From positions 21,081 through 85,080 of the forward strand of contig RGCF01000003.1 of assembly GCA_009919265.1 (NCBI GenBank): a stretch of 64,000 nucleotides of DNA. Direction: 5' to 3'. The notes below the pieces were generated by a model, which worked only from the letters and a program-made list of their open reading frames with translations, ran no database searches and was not told the DNA's origin. Source of the DNA: Bacteroidota bacterium. GTDB taxonomy: Bacteria > Bacteroidota > Ignavibacteria > Kapaibacteriales > UBA961. This document shows, in pieces, positions 9,491 through 17,825 of this stretch (its first letter is position 1; every line of letters starts with the position of its first letter). The position numbers were made by a program, and so were the translations under genes.

Positions 9491-9650
9491 GAAAAAAATG
9501 GCATTTTGGAAGAGTTTTTCAGGGGGTAAATAGTACTACATTTATGCCCGCTTCAATGAATGATACAGCACAATCAACTTTTCCCCATTTTATGCACATT
9601 TTTGCCAATCAATTCCTCTTAACAAAGCCCCATTTCTGCTTGATTTTTCC

Positions 9651-9658
9651 TATTTTTG
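9651..9658 (+). promoter_or_regulatory. Putative -7 promoter box for carA
   Basis: TATTTTTG matches TAnnTTTG exactly, 40 nt before the carA start. The -33 element is not clear. Confidence 0.35.
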
Positions 9659-9698
9659 CCAAACTTTCCTACTCTTACAACACATTTGCTCTAAAACC

Positions 9699-10841
9699 AT
9701 GAATAATGATGCAGTTTTAGCATTGGAAAATGGAATGATCTTCCGCGGCCAAGCATTCGGAGACGTCGATACAGAGGCAAAAGGCGAGGTTGTGTTCAAT
9801 ACCTCCATCACCGGGTATCAAGAGGTTATGTCTGACCCAAGTTATACCGGGCAAATAATGACATTTACCTACCCTCATATTGGAAATTATGGCGTAAACC
9901 CTGAAGATTTTGAATCCGATTCACTCAAAGTTGAAGGTATCATTGTAAAAGAATGTTCGAGAACTTATTCCAATTATCGAGCTACAGGATCTTTGCAAGA
10001 TCTCATGAAGGAACAATCTAGAATTGGGATTCAAGGATTAGACACTCGACAATTGGTACGCATTCTCCGCAGCGAGGGTGTGATGCGAGGAATTATTTCT
10101 GCACAAGGTAAAGATCCGCAAGTTCTCATTGAGGAAGCTAGATCAATCCCATCCATGGAAGGTCTTGATCTTACACTAGGCGTAACTTGTCACGCATCAT
10201 ATATATTCAAACCGCAAACAGAAGAGTTTGTACAAGATCCCTTAATTGCACCCAAGAAAACATTTCATATAGCAGCAATTGATTATGGCATAAAGCGTAA
10301 TATTCTTCGTCGCTTGGCGCAATATGGTTGTCATGTAACAGTATTTCCCGCTCATGCAAAAGCTGAAGAAATTTTAGCCATAAAGCCCGAAGGTATTTTC
10401 CTTAGCAATGGACCAGGCGATCCTGCAGCAACCGTGCATGCAATTAACACCATCACAGAACTTGTGAAACATGGTATACCAACATTTGGCATTTGTCTTG
10501 GTCATCAATTGTTGAGTTTGGTATTTGGAGCAAAAACTTACAAACTACGCTTTGGCCATCGAGGAGCAAATCATCCGGTTAAGAATCTATTAACCGGTGA
10601 GATTGAGATCACATCACAAAATCATGGATTTGCAGTAGATCAGAATGGATTACCAGCTGCGCTTGAAGCAACGCACATTAATTTGAATGATAATACATTA
10701 TCCGGTATTCGTCATCGCGAATTGCCAATATTTTCTGTCCAATATCATCCTGAAGCCGCTCCCGGGCCTCATGATTCAGATTATTTATTCAAGCAATTCA
10801 TTGAAATGATGTCAGCCGGACAATCAGCCACTGTGGCATAA
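9699..10841 (+). CDS. carA: Carbamoyl-phosphate synthase small subunit
   Basis: A 380-aa glutaminase subunit that releases ammonia from glutamine for the CarB synthase, feeding pyrimidine and arginine synthesis. The N-terminal CarA domain (GYQEVMSDPSY, GLDTRQLVR) is followed by a class-I GATase domain with nucleophile Cys about 266 in FGICLGHQ and the His-Glu pair at about 350/352 in QYHPEA. The SQNHGFAVD segment is also typical. The length matches the family. carB is not in the window. paaG starts 12 nt downstream, suggesting co-transcription with unrelated genes. Confidence 0.97.
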   Translation: MNNDAVLALENGMIFRGQAFGDVDTEAKGEVVFNTSITGYQEVMSDPSYTGQIMTFTYPHIGNYGVNPEDFESDSLKVEGIIVKECSRTYSNYRATGSLQDLMKEQSRIGIQGLDTRQLVRILRSEGVMRGIISAQGKDPQVLIEEARSIPSMEGLDLTLGVTCHASYIFKPQTEEFVQDPLIAPKKTFHIAAIDYGIKRNILRRLAQYGCHVTVFPAHAKAEEILAIKPEGIFLSNGPGDPAATVHAINTITELVKHGIPTFGICLGHQLLSLVFGAKTYKLRFGHRGANHPVKNLLTGEIEITSQNHGFAVDQNGLPAALEATHINLNDNTLSGIRHRELPIFSVQYHPEAAPGPHDSDYLFKQFIEMMSAGQSATVA

Positions 10842-10853
10842 CAGGAAAATGAC

Positions 10854-11639
10854 ATGACTTTTGAAACAATCATAGCTTCTCTGAATGCAGGGATATTCAC
10901 CATCACATTGAATAGACCTGAATCCTATAATGCATGCAATGAACAACTCACCCAGGAATTGCAAACAGCATTGCAATTTGCTCATGATACAGATGATGTA
11001 CGATGTGTAGTGCTCACTGGTGCAGGTAAGGCTTTTTGTTCCGGTCAAGATTTGAAAGATGCGCCTTCAGGTGGAGGCAAACGATCATTGAAAGATTCAC
11101 TTGAGCGTAGATATAATCCAATCATTCGTTTGATTACAACATTACCAAAGCCAGTGATTGCTGGAATCAATGGTGTTGCAGCAGGTGCAGGACTTTCACT
11201 TGCATTAGCATGTGATGTTCGCATCATGAGTGCATCAGCAAAACTTGTTGAAGCATTTATCGGCATTGCGCTCATCCCTGATTCAGGTGCAACATTTTTT
11301 TACACAAAAATGTTGGGATATGCTAAAGCATTTGAATTTGCAACAGAAAATAAACCCATTGCATCAGATGAAGCTTTGGCTTTGGGTTTAGTAAATCAAG
11401 TATTACATCCCGGTGCATTTCAAGATGGCTTGCAAGCTCTTGCAAAAAAATATGCAGAAGGTCCAACGCAAAGTTATGGCTATGTCAAACTCCTTCTACA
11501 AAATGCCCAATCATCAACATTGGAACACATGCTCGAATTGGAAGCTGAGTATCAGCAATTGGCAGGTGAATCACATGATTATGCAGAAGGCGTAAAAGCT
11601 TTTATCGAGAAAAGATCACCCGAATTTCTCGGACGATGA
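10854..11639 (+). CDS. paaG: PaaG-type 1,2-epoxyphenylacetyl-CoA isomerase (enoyl-CoA hydratase superfamily)
   Basis: A 261-aa crotonase-fold enzyme. It keeps the oxyanion-hole segments (FCSGQDL and NGVAAGAG) and the catalytic aspartate of PaaG in LIPDSGATF, where ordinary hydratases carry glutamate. The C-terminus (EGVKAFIEKRSPEFLGR) is close to E. coli PaaG from my recall of the family. PaaG turns ring-1,2-epoxyphenylacetyl-CoA into an oxepin in aerobic phenylacetate degradation. A paaD gene lies 6.5 kb away; paaABCEKZ are not in the window. It lies between carA and the phosphofructokinase gene with short gaps. A related cis-trans enoyl-CoA isomerase function is the main alternative. Confidence 0.82.
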   Translation: MTFETIIASLNAGIFTITLNRPESYNACNEQLTQELQTALQFAHDTDDVRCVVLTGAGKAFCSGQDLKDAPSGGGKRSLKDSLERRYNPIIRLITTLPKPVIAGINGVAAGAGLSLALACDVRIMSASAKLVEAFIGIALIPDSGATFFYTKMLGYAKAFEFATENKPIASDEALALGLVNQVLHPGAFQDGLQALAKKYAEGPTQSYGYVKLLLQNAQSSTLEHMLELEAEYQQLAGESHDYAEGVKAFIEKRSPEFLGR

Positions 11640-11658
11640 ATATTACAGGAATTGATTC

Positions 11659-12666
11659 ATGAAATTTGCAGTCCTTACAGGTGGCGGCGACAGTTCAGGC
11701 ATGAATGCTTTCATTCGCGCCATAGTCAGAGCCACACTCAATATGCGACCCGAAACTTCAGTCTGGGGAGTTCTAGATGGCTGGAAAGGATTGATCTATA
11801 ATGATTTTCGAAACCTTGACAAAGGCTCCGTTGCGGGAATTGCCTCTGCAGGTGGTACTATTCTCGGAACAGTGCGAGTTCCGGAGTTGGCAACAGATCC
11901 AATTCTGCAAGAAACCGCAGCAAGGAATTTGCATGATAATCGCATTGACTATTTATTTGTGTGTGGTGGAAATGGAAGTATCAAAGCTGCACATTCAATC
12001 AATACGATGATCCAAGCTGAAAAAATCAAGACAAAGATTTTGTGCGCACCTGGTTCAATCGACAATGATGTATGCAATGAATTTGGTTCTTCAATTGGTT
12101 TTTATAGCGCTTTGGATAAAAGCCATGAAATGCTTGAATGGATAAAAGATACTGCTTCATCTCATCGCAGAGTATATCTCATAAAATCAATGGGAAGAGA
12201 TTCTGCGTATTTGGCATTTTATTCCGGCATAGCCGCTGGTGCTGAATATGTCATTTGCCCAGGTGAGAATGTAGATTATGACTACCTTGCAACAATGATA
12301 GAAGAAAGAGATCGTGATACACGCATCATCGTCGCCGAGGGATATGATCAAGATTTACACACTATCAGAAAAACACTTGAAGATATTTTTAAAAAAAGAA
12401 ATGTGATCCATGAAATCCGTACAGTGGATATGAGTTATTTCCAAAGAGGCGGAAAAGCAGCAGTGTCCGATATCCTTCGTGCAAGTTGGGTTGCATACAG
12501 AATGGTAAAAGATGCCTATGCCCATGCAGATAGCGGATTTTATACTGCATACTATACCGGACATGACCCTGCTCCAATTCCTTTACATATTGCGGCAGAT
12601 GACAGCAAAACAAATCACGAAGGCATACCACAAGACATCATAGATTTTGCAATAGCATTGCGATAA
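11659..12666 (+). CDS. Atypical phosphofructokinase-family protein
   Basis: A 335-aa PfkA-fold protein with the nucleotide-loop start GGGDSSGMNAF, the catalytic IDND (Asp about 135 and 137), SSHRR, MGR and QRGG motifs. Several positions differ from the E. coli enzyme by my alignment: GGDGS reads GGNGS, so the Mg-ATP ligand equivalent to Asp103 is Asn105; and the fructose-6-phosphate ligand equivalent to His249 is Tyr260. The segment after IDND also departs from the usual G-T-D-x-T-I-G-F. It may phosphorylate another sugar phosphate, use another phosphoryl donor, or be regulatory. It starts 19 nt after paaG. Confidence 0.85.
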   Translation: MKFAVLTGGGDSSGMNAFIRAIVRATLNMRPETSVWGVLDGWKGLIYNDFRNLDKGSVAGIASAGGTILGTVRVPELATDPILQETAARNLHDNRIDYLFVCGGNGSIKAAHSINTMIQAEKIKTKILCAPGSIDNDVCNEFGSSIGFYSALDKSHEMLEWIKDTASSHRRVYLIKSMGRDSAYLAFYSGIAAGAEYVICPGENVDYDYLATMIEERDRDTRIIVAEGYDQDLHTIRKTLEDIFKKRNVIHEIRTVDMSYFQRGGKAAVSDILRASWVAYRMVKDAYAHADSGFYTAYYTGHDPAPIPLHIAADDSKTNHEGIPQDIIDFAIALR

Positions 12667-12697
12667 ACAGCAGCATTTGCACTTAACTTTTTCATTA

Positions 12698-12724
12698 TGC
12701 GTCATAAATGGATTCATTGACGCA
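12698..12724. repeat. Inverted repeat before rseP
   Basis: TGCGTCA and TGACGCA are perfect 7-bp arms separated by 13 nt, just before the ribosome-binding site (AAGGA) of rseP. It could be an operator or an mRNA hairpin. Confidence 0.4.
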
Positions 12725-12737
12725 ATAAGGATTTTAC

Positions 12738-14120
12738 ATGGAATCAATTAATCTATTCATACAATTCGCAAAAGTTATTCTGATTATCGTGACCATTCAT
12801 GAACTTGGTCATTTTTTACTTGCAAGAGCAACCGGAATGCGTGCAGAGATTTTTGCTATAGGCATGGGGATGCGCTTATTTGGTTGGAATAAAATTACTG
12901 GATTCACCTTCGGGGAATTACCAGAAGATTGGGATGGTGGTGATCATACAGATTACCGTTTATGTCTCTTGCCACTTGGCGGTTATGTAAAGATATCCGG
13001 AATGATTGATGAAAGCTTTGACAAAAAACAAATGCAAAGCGATCCCAAACCCTATGAGTTTAGATCAAAAAGTGCATGGAAAAAAGCTGCTGTGATAAGT
13101 GCCGGAGTGATATTTAATTTTATCTTTTCTTTTTTGATTTATTCTGGTGTGAATTTTTCTGAAGGGAAAAATATCAATACCGTAACGACAATCTCTTCAG
13201 TTCAAAAAAACTCCGTTCTTGGCAAATCAGGAATCCAAGTTGGAGATAAAATTCTTTCAATAAATGGTTCTGCTATGGAATCATGGGAAGATATAACAAA
13301 AGCTTTGACACTCGATAATTTTGGAGAAAATAGAACCATTATCGTTCGCAGAGCACAACAAAACTTAACCCTGAATGCAGATGGAAAAGAACTTGTCAAT
13401 GCCATGACACAGAAAAAGGGATTAGGCATTATTCCTGAGGGCATACATGTTGTCATAGCTGCAGTAGAATCAATGTCACCCGCTGAAAAAGCCGGTATCA
13501 AAGACGGCGACACTATCCTCTCAATCAATAACATGCCAATGTATAGCGCTGAAGATTTTGTTGAACTAGTACAGAAGAACAAAGAAAAGCCCTTAAGCAT
13601 TGCATGGAAACGCGGCTCCAAAGAATTGAATGATACCATTATTCCAACATATGATGGATCTTTGAATCGACATCGCATTGGTGTTCAAACTTCTCAAGAA
13701 TACTCCGGTCCAACAAAACATATCGATTATTCATTGATAGAATCTGCAGGGATAGGATTCGATCAAACCATCATGAATGTTTCATTGTTTTTCAAAACAA
13801 TTACCGGAATTTTTCAGGGTACAATGTCTGTTTCCGAAAGCATTGGTGGCCCAATAAAAATTGCAAAGATAGCTGGCAAACAATCCGAACAAGGCTGGCT
13901 TAGTTTTATCCTATTGATTGCATCGCTATCTGTATCAATTGCAGTGATAAATATACTTCCCCTCCCCGCATTGGATGGCGGACATTTGATTTTCATTTTG
14001 ATTGAAGGGATTTTGAGAAAAGAAGTTCCAATCAAAATCAAAATGATTGTTCAACAAATCGGTGTTGCTCTGCTACTGATACTTTTCTTACTGATTACGA
14101 TCAATGATATACTGAAGTAA
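12738..14120 (+). CDS. rseP: RseP-type intramembrane zinc protease
   Basis: A 460-aa site-2 protease. HELGH at residues 21-25 and LDGGH at 412-416 supply the metal ligands in the first and last membrane regions. Two PDZ-like domains lie between them (about residues 130-220 and 225-310), with carboxylate-binding-like GKSGIQVGDKI and AEKAGIKDGDTI. RseP homologues release anti-sigma factors and clear signal-peptide remnants. In many bacteria it sits with dxr and bamA; here it follows pfk after a 71-nt gap and ends at a terminator, so it may be transcribed alone. Confidence 0.93.
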   Translation: MESINLFIQFAKVILIIVTIHELGHFLLARATGMRAEIFAIGMGMRLFGWNKITGFTFGELPEDWDGGDHTDYRLCLLPLGGYVKISGMIDESFDKKQMQSDPKPYEFRSKSAWKKAAVISAGVIFNFIFSFLIYSGVNFSEGKNINTVTTISSVQKNSVLGKSGIQVGDKILSINGSAMESWEDITKALTLDNFGENRTIIVRRAQQNLTLNADGKELVNAMTQKKGLGIIPEGIHVVIAAVESMSPAEKAGIKDGDTILSINNMPMYSAEDFVELVQKNKEKPLSIAWKRGSKELNDTIIPTYDGSLNRHRIGVQTSQEYSGPTKHIDYSLIESAGIGFDQTIMNVSLFFKTITGIFQGTMSVSESIGGPIKIAKIAGKQSEQGWLSFILLIASLSVSIAVINILPLPALDGGHLIFILIEGILRKEVPIKIKMIVQQIGVALLLILFLLITINDILK

Positions 14121-14123
14121 GAC

Positions 14124-14150
14124 AAAAGGTCGCCAAATGGCGACCTTTTT
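14124..14150. terminator. Bidirectional intrinsic terminator
   Basis: AAAAGGTCGCC and GGCGACCTTTTT form an 11-bp stem with a 4-nt loop between convergent rseP and lat. Confidence 0.92.
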
Positions 14151-15488
14151 TTATGCAGTTTTCTTGAGTGAATCGTGAATGATAGACAATCCTTGCTGCA
14201 ACTCATCATGCGACAAAGTTAATGGAGGCCTAAACCTTATCGAATGATCTCCGCATCCCAAAATGATTAAACCGGAATCCATACAATGCTTCCTGAATGT
14301 ATTCCTTGTTTCTGCATCTTTCATGTCAAATGCACAAAACAATCCCCTTCCTCTTGCATTACTCATGATAGAAGAAAACTCATCAGAAAATCCACGCAAA
14401 GATTCAAGCAATGTACTTCCAACAACTTGTACATGAGGAATGAGTTTGTCTTCCTCAATAATCTCAAGATATCGAGTTGCTCTAACCATGTCTGTCAAAC
14501 TTCCACCCCATGTTGAATTAATACGTGATGAAACCTTGAACACATGATCAGGAATATCATCAATGCGATTTGTGACAATTACTCCGCATACTTGCATCTT
14601 TTTTCCAAATGCCATGATGTCCGGGGTTACGCCTAATTGTTCATGAACCCACATTGAGCCGGTAAGACCAACACCAGTTTGTACTTCATCAAAAATTAAT
14701 AAAGCTTCTTGCTCATCTGCGATCCTACGAAGTTGTTGCAAAAACTCAGGTCTGAAATGATTGTCACCACCTTCACCCTGAATTGGTTCAATGATGATTG
14801 CTGCAATGTCATCTTTGTGTTCAAGAAATGCTTGCTCTATCTGAGCGATAGACTGTTGTTCCGACTTGATAATACCTTCAAGATGTGCCTCAACCGGGAA
14901 CACCATTTTGGGATTCAATACCCTAGGCCATGGAAATTTGGGATATAATGCAGTTTTTGTTGGATCAGTATTTGTCAATGACATCGTATATCCGGATCTA
15001 CCATGGAATGCCTGCTTGAAATGTAGTATCTGATGTCCTTTTTCTTCTTTATATCCCTTCAAAAAGTTCTTTCGAACCTTCCAATCCATTGCAATTTTCA
15101 ATGCATTCTCAATAGCCATTGCACCTCCTTCAATGAAGAAGCTATAACTAAATGCTTTTGGTACGGCAATGGTAAAAAATGTCTTTACAAAACTTGCCAT
15201 CGATTCAGAGTATAAATCAGAATTAGATGGCTTATTTATTGATATTCTGCCTAAATGTTCAATAAATCCAGGGTCTAACATTTTTGGATGGTTCAATCCG
15301 ATTGGCGTTGATGCAAAACAGGTAAAAAAGTCCAAATATTCTCTTCCTGTTTTGGCATCTTTCAAAAATGACCCATGACTCCCTGTTTCATCAAAAACAA
15401 TTTCAAAGCCATCAGCAAGGATATATTTCCCCAATTCATGAAGTACATTGCTGGCTTGAACAGCATATGTTGGTATATATGTTGACAT
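14151..15488 (-). CDS. lat: L-lysine 6-aminotransferase (PLP-dependent, class III)
   Basis: A 445-aa aminotransferase. It shows the class-III features FDEVQTG and the PLP-lysine region AFGKKMQVCG. The distinctive N-terminal part (FTCFASTPIGLNHPKM) and C-terminal part (GRGLFCAFDM, IRFRPPLTL) are those of L-lysine epsilon-aminotransferases, which convert lysine and 2-oxoglutarate into aminoadipate semialdehyde and glutamate. The track starts at a TTG (15503); the ATG at 15488 is better because GAGGAAAA lies 8 nt before it. A structured RNA with its own promoter lies 70-250 nt upstream on the same strand and may be part of its leader. The product could feed lysine catabolism or a specialised product. 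Confidence 0.9.
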   Translation of the reverse strand: MSTYIPTYAVQASNVLHELGKYILADGFEIVFDETGSHGSFLKDAKTGREYLDFFTCFASTPIGLNHPKMLDPGFIEHLGRISINKPSNSDLYSESMASFVKTFFTIAVPKAFSYSFFIEGGAMAIENALKIAMDWKVRKNFLKGYKEEKGHQILHFKQAFHGRSGYTMSLTNTDPTKTALYPKFPWPRVLNPKMVFPVEAHLEGIIKSEQQSIAQIEQAFLEHKDDIAAIIIEPIQGEGGDNHFRPEFLQQLRRIADEQEALLIFDEVQTGVGLTGSMWVHEQLGVTPDIMAFGKKMQVCGVIVTNRIDDIPDHVFKVSSRINSTWGGSLTDMVRATRYLEIIEEDKLIPHVQVVGSTLLESLRGFSDEFSSIMSNARGRGLFCAFDMKDAETRNTFRKHCMDSGLIILGCGDHSIRFRPPLTLSHDELQQGLSIIHDSLKKTA

Positions 15489-15560
15489 GTTGATTTTCCT
15501 CAATAATTCAGTAAGGATATGGTGATCTTAATTGTCTAATGATTAGACCCGCGAACTACG

Positions 15561-15735
15561 AAATACTTCAATCTCCTCGCACTGCGTGGAGCATCTGAAT
15601 CAGAGGGGAACTACGGAAGAGTATAAAACGGCGGCAAGAAGAGCATCACGCAATGCAAAGCAGGATTCAAAGGAATTTCCTCGAATCGTACCCCCTTCAG
15701 AAAGGAGAGTATTTGCAGCAAGTGTTCTGTTTCTC
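15561..15735 (-). ncRNA. Candidate structured RNA upstream of lat (sRNA or cis-regulatory leader)
   Basis: A GC-richer, non-coding stretch with nested complementarity that I paired by eye. The closing stem is AAATACT/AGTATTT (15708-15714 with 15561-15567), continued by CTCCT/AGGAG (15703-15707 with 15573-15577). Inside it CTGAA/TTCAG and GGGG/CCCC pair (15692-15700 with 15595-15608). Two or three hairpins sit inside, including GATTCGAGGAAATTCCTTTGAATC and CTC-CAC/GTG-GAG. An exact Bacteroidota promoter lies just upstream on the minus strand, giving the orientation. It does not match the lysine, TPP or cobalamin riboswitch cores as I remember them. It ends about 70 nt before the lat start, so it may be a lat leader element or a separate RNA. 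Confidence 0.55.
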
Positions 15736-15740
15736 ATGTC

Positions 15741-15772
15741 CAAAATTACTCATAAGCCGTTCTTCCACCAAA
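15741..15772 (-). promoter_or_regulatory. Promoter of the structured RNA / lat
   Basis: On the minus strand TTTG (15772-15769), a 20-nt spacer and TAATTTTG (15748-15741) match the Bacteroidota primary-sigma consensus TTTG-N19-21-TAnnTTTG exactly. The predicted start is near 15735, about 20 nt before the RNA's closing stem. Confidence 0.7.
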
Positions 15773-15902
15773 AGTAAGGCTATTGCCGTTATTTCTTTGT
15801 GAATAACTTTGGAAAATGGCAATTTGGTGCGTAATTTGCGTTCCATTTATTTGAAAATACTATAGTTTACAATAATAACCGTTTCCCAAAGGAGCCTTTG
15901 CC

Positions 15903-17294
15903 ATGTCAGAAGACAAAAAGCATGGTGGACACAACGATTACAAAGAAACATCTACGCATTACCTGGTATTGCTTGGATTGTTTGTTGCGATTTCTATCGG
16001 TGTGTATTCATTCGTAGTACCAAATGCAGTAAAAAGCGCGGTGTTGTTTTTGTTCAAACCTGATGGTGTTACACATACCATTTCGTTTTCAGAATACAAA
16101 TCAAGCGGTGATAAGGAACATATCAAACATGAAGCATTGGTTAGTTTCGACGGAGTAATCTCCGAAGCCGGTGCAGAAGCCGACAAATTTGTAGAAGGTG
16201 CTGGTAAGCCTTTGAAAGGTGTAATCAACAATGAGTATATTTTTGATTTAACTGATGCAAGCAGATCAGAACAAGCAGATGGGTATACAAAACTTTCCGG
16301 CGAATGGATATTGAAAGCTCCAAAACTTGGTGAAGCAGCGATTGTTATTGAACCAGCTTTGGGCTTTACAATTCTTGCTTTTATCTTGGGCTTTGCACTT
16401 TCCCTTTTAATCACCTTTGTTATGCCTCCACATTTGGGATATATGGCAATCAAAGTTCGCCGCGAGATTCATCATGCAAAATCTAAAGTGCGTTTGCAAA
16501 CAGGATTTCCTGATGATATAGTTGAAATTCTCACATTGCCTGATTCACGCCTTGCTGATTTGGCAGAAAGCGACAGAAGAAAAATTGAGATAGCATTTAA
16601 GAAAGTATGGGATAGAACTGATAATAATGAAGGATCAACAAGTATCCGCTTTACATCTGTATTTGATGAAAATACCGATGTTGTCATATTCAGAAATGAA
16701 ATGCTGTTCTTGCGCATGAGAGAATTCTTCTCAGATTTTGTTGTGCAAGAGATTCATGATACGATATCAGGTCAAGAATGGGAAAAGAATCAATTCTCAA
16801 TCTTTAAGGCTCTCAGACTGTACATGTCACATCATTTCACTGAATCATATGCTAACACCGTAACAGGTCTGGCATATTTTGGTGCTGCTATTCTCATTAT
16901 CATCATCGGTATTCGTGGATTGAAATTCATTCCAGCTACTCGTCCATCACTCATTCTTGGTGCTATCTTCCTTGAAGGTTCGATGCTTGCATTGATGGCA
17001 TTCACTCTTCTCTACACACAAGAAGAGGAACGCATGGATCGCATGCTCAAGAAAATGGAGGACGCGAATAGAAATCAACTTGATACATTGGAAGATGTCT
17101 CCAAAGACATGCACAAAGTTGCCGTAGCTTTGGTTGAAGGTAATTCTGAAATGATCAAGCAAAAGGTTAGTCAAGCAGTTAGCGATTATCTTTCTGATGA
17201 AAAGAATATTCGCGGTGAATTGGCTAAAGAGATTGGCGATATCGTATTGAAAGCTATTGGTTCCGGTGTTATTAGCCAAGCCAAAAAGAACTAA
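15903..17294 (+). CDS. Unknown four-TM membrane protein with C-terminal coiled coil
   Basis: I do not recognise this 463-aa protein. Hydrophobic helices lie at about residues 20-42, 152-174, 318-338 and 347-371. A roughly 110-residue extracytoplasmic region lies between the first two, a roughly 140-residue basic/acidic region between the second and third, and a long charged helix (EEERMDRMLKKMEDANRN and onward, about 374-430) follows the fourth. The order of short loop, large cytoplasmic loop, closely spaced third and fourth helices and cytoplasmic tail recalls MotA/TolQ-type proteins, but I see no shared motif, so this is a topology remark only. AAGGAG lies 7-8 nt before the ATG. It is a single-gene unit ending at a strong terminator. 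Confidence 0.85.
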   Translation: MSEDKKHGGHNDYKETSTHYLVLLGLFVAISIGVYSFVVPNAVKSAVLFLFKPDGVTHTISFSEYKSSGDKEHIKHEALVSFDGVISEAGAEADKFVEGAGKPLKGVINNEYIFDLTDASRSEQADGYTKLSGEWILKAPKLGEAAIVIEPALGFTILAFILGFALSLLITFVMPPHLGYMAIKVRREIHHAKSKVRLQTGFPDDIVEILTLPDSRLADLAESDRRKIEIAFKKVWDRTDNNEGSTSIRFTSVFDENTDVVIFRNEMLFLRMREFFSDFVVQEIHDTISGQEWEKNQFSIFKALRLYMSHHFTESYANTVTGLAYFGAAILIIIIGIRGLKFIPATRPSLILGAIFLEGSMLALMAFTLLYTQEEERMDRMLKKMEDANRNQLDTLEDVSKDMHKVAVALVEGNSEMIKQKVSQAVSDYLSDEKNIRGELAKEIGDIVLKAIGSGVISQAKKN

Positions 17295-17314
17295 TCAACG
17301 ATATATTGAATATG

Positions 17315-17345
17315 AAAAAGGGTCTCCACTTTGGAGACCCTTTTT
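17315..17345. terminator. Bidirectional intrinsic terminator
   Basis: AAAAGGGTCTCC and GGAGACCCTTTTT form a 12-bp stem with a 6-nt loop between convergent genes. Confidence 0.92.
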
Positions 17346-17825
17346 TTATACGGGTTTAAATTGTTCGAAGGCTTGCAAGCATGAATCGCAATAGTGAATG
17401 GACCTACATAATGTAGGACCAAATGGTGTTTGCATTCTGGTATTCTTGCTATTGCAATATGGGCAAGAGACTTGATGTAACACTTCCAAATCAAGCACTA
17501 GGTCATATTTTGGTGGTGGCGCCAATCCAAAAGATTTTAGGGCTTCCCTTCCCTTGTCTGATATCCTATTTGAATCCCATGGAATGTCATAGTTCACATC
17601 AATTGCATAGGAATCAGTATATCGTTTCAATACATCTTCAACTCCCTGCTTCATAACATCAATAGCAGGACATCCAACAAATGTCGGTGTCATCGTGACA
17701 TGCACTACATCATTATCACATGCAATCTTTGTTATGATGCCAAGATCTACAATTGAAACTGTTGGAATTTCTGGATCAGAAACTTCTTCTAATGCTTTTA
17801 ATATGACTTCATTATTCAATGACAT
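17346..17825 (-). CDS. paaD: Phenylacetyl-CoA epoxidase assembly protein PaaD (PaaJ subunit)
   Basis: A 159-aa protein. The first 100 residues form a DUF59/MIP18-type domain (EVSDPEIPTVSIVDLGI and TFVGCPAIDVM), and the last 40 carry two CxxC pairs (CPYCNS, CDSC) of a zinc ribbon. This two-domain layout is that of PaaD, needed for the phenylacetyl-CoA epoxidase, and separates it from short SufT/MIP18 iron-sulfur proteins. The conserved GCPA cysteine is present. The start codon overlaps the redoxin stop (TGATG), so it is the third gene of talC-redoxin-paaD. It pairs functionally with paaG at 10.9 kb. Confidence 0.88.
   Translation of the reverse strand: MSLNNEVILKALEEVSDPEIPTVSIVDLGIITKIACDNDVVHVTMTPTFVGCPAIDVMKQGVEDVLKRYTDSYAIDVNYDIPWDSNRISDKGREALKSFGLAPPPKYDLVLDLEVLHQVSCPYCNSKNTRMQTPFGPTLCRSIHYCDSCLQAFEQFKPV

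Larger units (their letters stand above)
9399..9698. other. Intergenic region between divergent genes
   Basis: This 300-bp gap holds promoters for the secreted-protein gene (minus) and carA (plus). The 93-aa ORF at 9421-9702 that spans it has no recognisable domain and overlaps both control regions, so I do not call it a gene. Confidence 0.6.

Noticed and set aside
9421-9702. 93-aa ORF between divergent genes
   Set aside because: No domain, low-complexity composition, and it covers the promoter regions of both neighbours.
15561-15735. Lysine riboswitch upstream of lat
   Set aside because: The location is suggestive, but the conserved lysine-riboswitch core (AGAGGUGC, AAGU, CGCCGAAG-type segments) is not visible on either strand.
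15586-15777. 63-aa plus-strand ORF (arginine/serine-rich)
   Set aside because: It lies inside the strongly base-paired RNA region and is antisense to its promoter; no family or ribosome-binding site.
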